Below, one piece after another: positions 5,897 to 6,014 of a DNA stretch of 6,014 nt. Numbering within the stretch: the first letter of the stretch is position 1; every line of letters starts with the position of its first letter. The notes under the pieces were generated by a model. That model was not told the DNA's origin. It worked only from the letters and a program-made list of their open reading frames with translations, and ran no database searches. The DNA is from an uncultured Lachnospiraceae bacterium. GTDB taxonomy: Bacteria > Bacillota_A > Clostridia > Lachnospirales > Lachnospiraceae. The stretch is taken from the NCBI GenBank assembly GCA_902773195.1, contig CACYDL010000141.1, positions 1 through 6,014 of the forward strand, read 5' to 3'. The translations under genes and the position numbers were made by a program.

Positions 5897-6014
5897 GTGA
5901 AAAAGACCGACCCGCTTCCCGATGCCATCTTCTCTCTCTATCATCAGATCACCCGCGCGCTGATCGGGCAGCATCTGCAGATCTCCGCCATGGAGAGCTG
6001 CACCGCCGGAATGA
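5897..6014 (+). CDS. PncC/CinA C-terminal-domain NMN deamidase (partial, 3' end outside window)
   Basis: Only the first 39 codons are present. A GTG start lies six bases after a perfect AGGAGG (5885-5890). The residues [11 protein letters not shown] (29-39) match the conserved AESCTGG motif of the CinA C-terminal domain; S34 is the expected nucleophile. This domain deamidates nicotinamide mononucleotide to nicotinate mononucleotide in pyridine nucleotide recycling. The motif appears only about 30 residues from the start, so this is the short stand-alone (PncC/YgaD-like, about 160 residues) form and not full CinA, whose N-terminal molybdopterin-binding-like domain would come first. It is divergently transcribed from the DUF2130 cluster. 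Met replaces the usual Ala before the Glu, and Ala replaces the first Gly of the motif. The frame stays open to the window end. Confidence 0.82.
   Translation, partial: MKKTDPLPDAIFSLYHQITRALIGQHLQISAMESCTAGM

Noticed and set aside
5792..5974. 61-residue N-terminal extension of the DUF2130 protein
   Set aside because: It would cover the divergent promoter region and the start of the PncC-type gene. The ATG at 5791 has an ideal binding site and gives the standard CPRCG start.

Overview
The window looks like a GC-rich member of the Clostridia (Bacillota), most plausibly a gut-type Lachnospiraceae or relative. This is inferred, not proven. The reasons are strong AGGAG-type ribosome binding sites before most genes, and a gene set typical of that group: COG1001 adenine deaminase, GtrA-like protein, VanY-like lipoprotein, hexapeptide acetyltransferase, DUF2130 protein and a stand-alone CinA C-terminal domain. 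There are no RNA genes, CRISPR arrays, transposase genes or phage genes. This is mostly an ordinary chromosomal housekeeping region with one scarred junction.

Layout. Positions 1-169 are a leader with a promoter candidate and a short tandem repeat. Plus-strand adenine deaminase (170-1975) is followed after 51 bp by a small GtrA-family membrane protein (2027-2446). Its stop codon touches a clean intrinsic terminator (2446-2470). Next comes a 69-bp long-armed palindrome (2469-2537), then a broken gene start on the minus strand (2536-2631). From there to 5791 everything is minus strand and reads right to left: DUF2130 coiled-coil protein (5791-4262), VanY-like D,D-carboxypeptidase lipoprotein (4234-3278) and sugar O-acetyltransferase (3262-2696). 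The last visible member is the first ~32 codons of an alpha/beta-hydrolase-like gene, cut off at the palindrome. Gaps of 27 and 15 bp, each holding a ribosome binding site, argue for one transcript. A divergent 105-bp intergenic region then leads to the start of a plus-strand PncC/CinA-type NMN deamidase, cut by the window end.

How the genes work together. Adenine deaminase salvages adenine to hypoxanthine, and PncC recycles NMN in the pyridine nucleotide cycle. They are not in the same transcript. The VanY-like lipoprotein trims peptidoglycan stem peptides outside the membrane. The GtrA-like protein may move or present lipid-linked sugars. The acetyltransferase modifies a sugar or other small acceptor. 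No single pathway links the minus-strand cluster.

The most noteworthy items are: (1) the hydrolase remnant ending exactly at the edge of the perfect 19-bp-arm palindrome; (2) the DUF2130 protein, with at least eleven consecutive 11-residue repeats in its coiled coil and a C-terminal domain carrying a PD-(D/E)XK-like D...ExK signature. I did not find convincing evidence for a wholly new multi-gene system.
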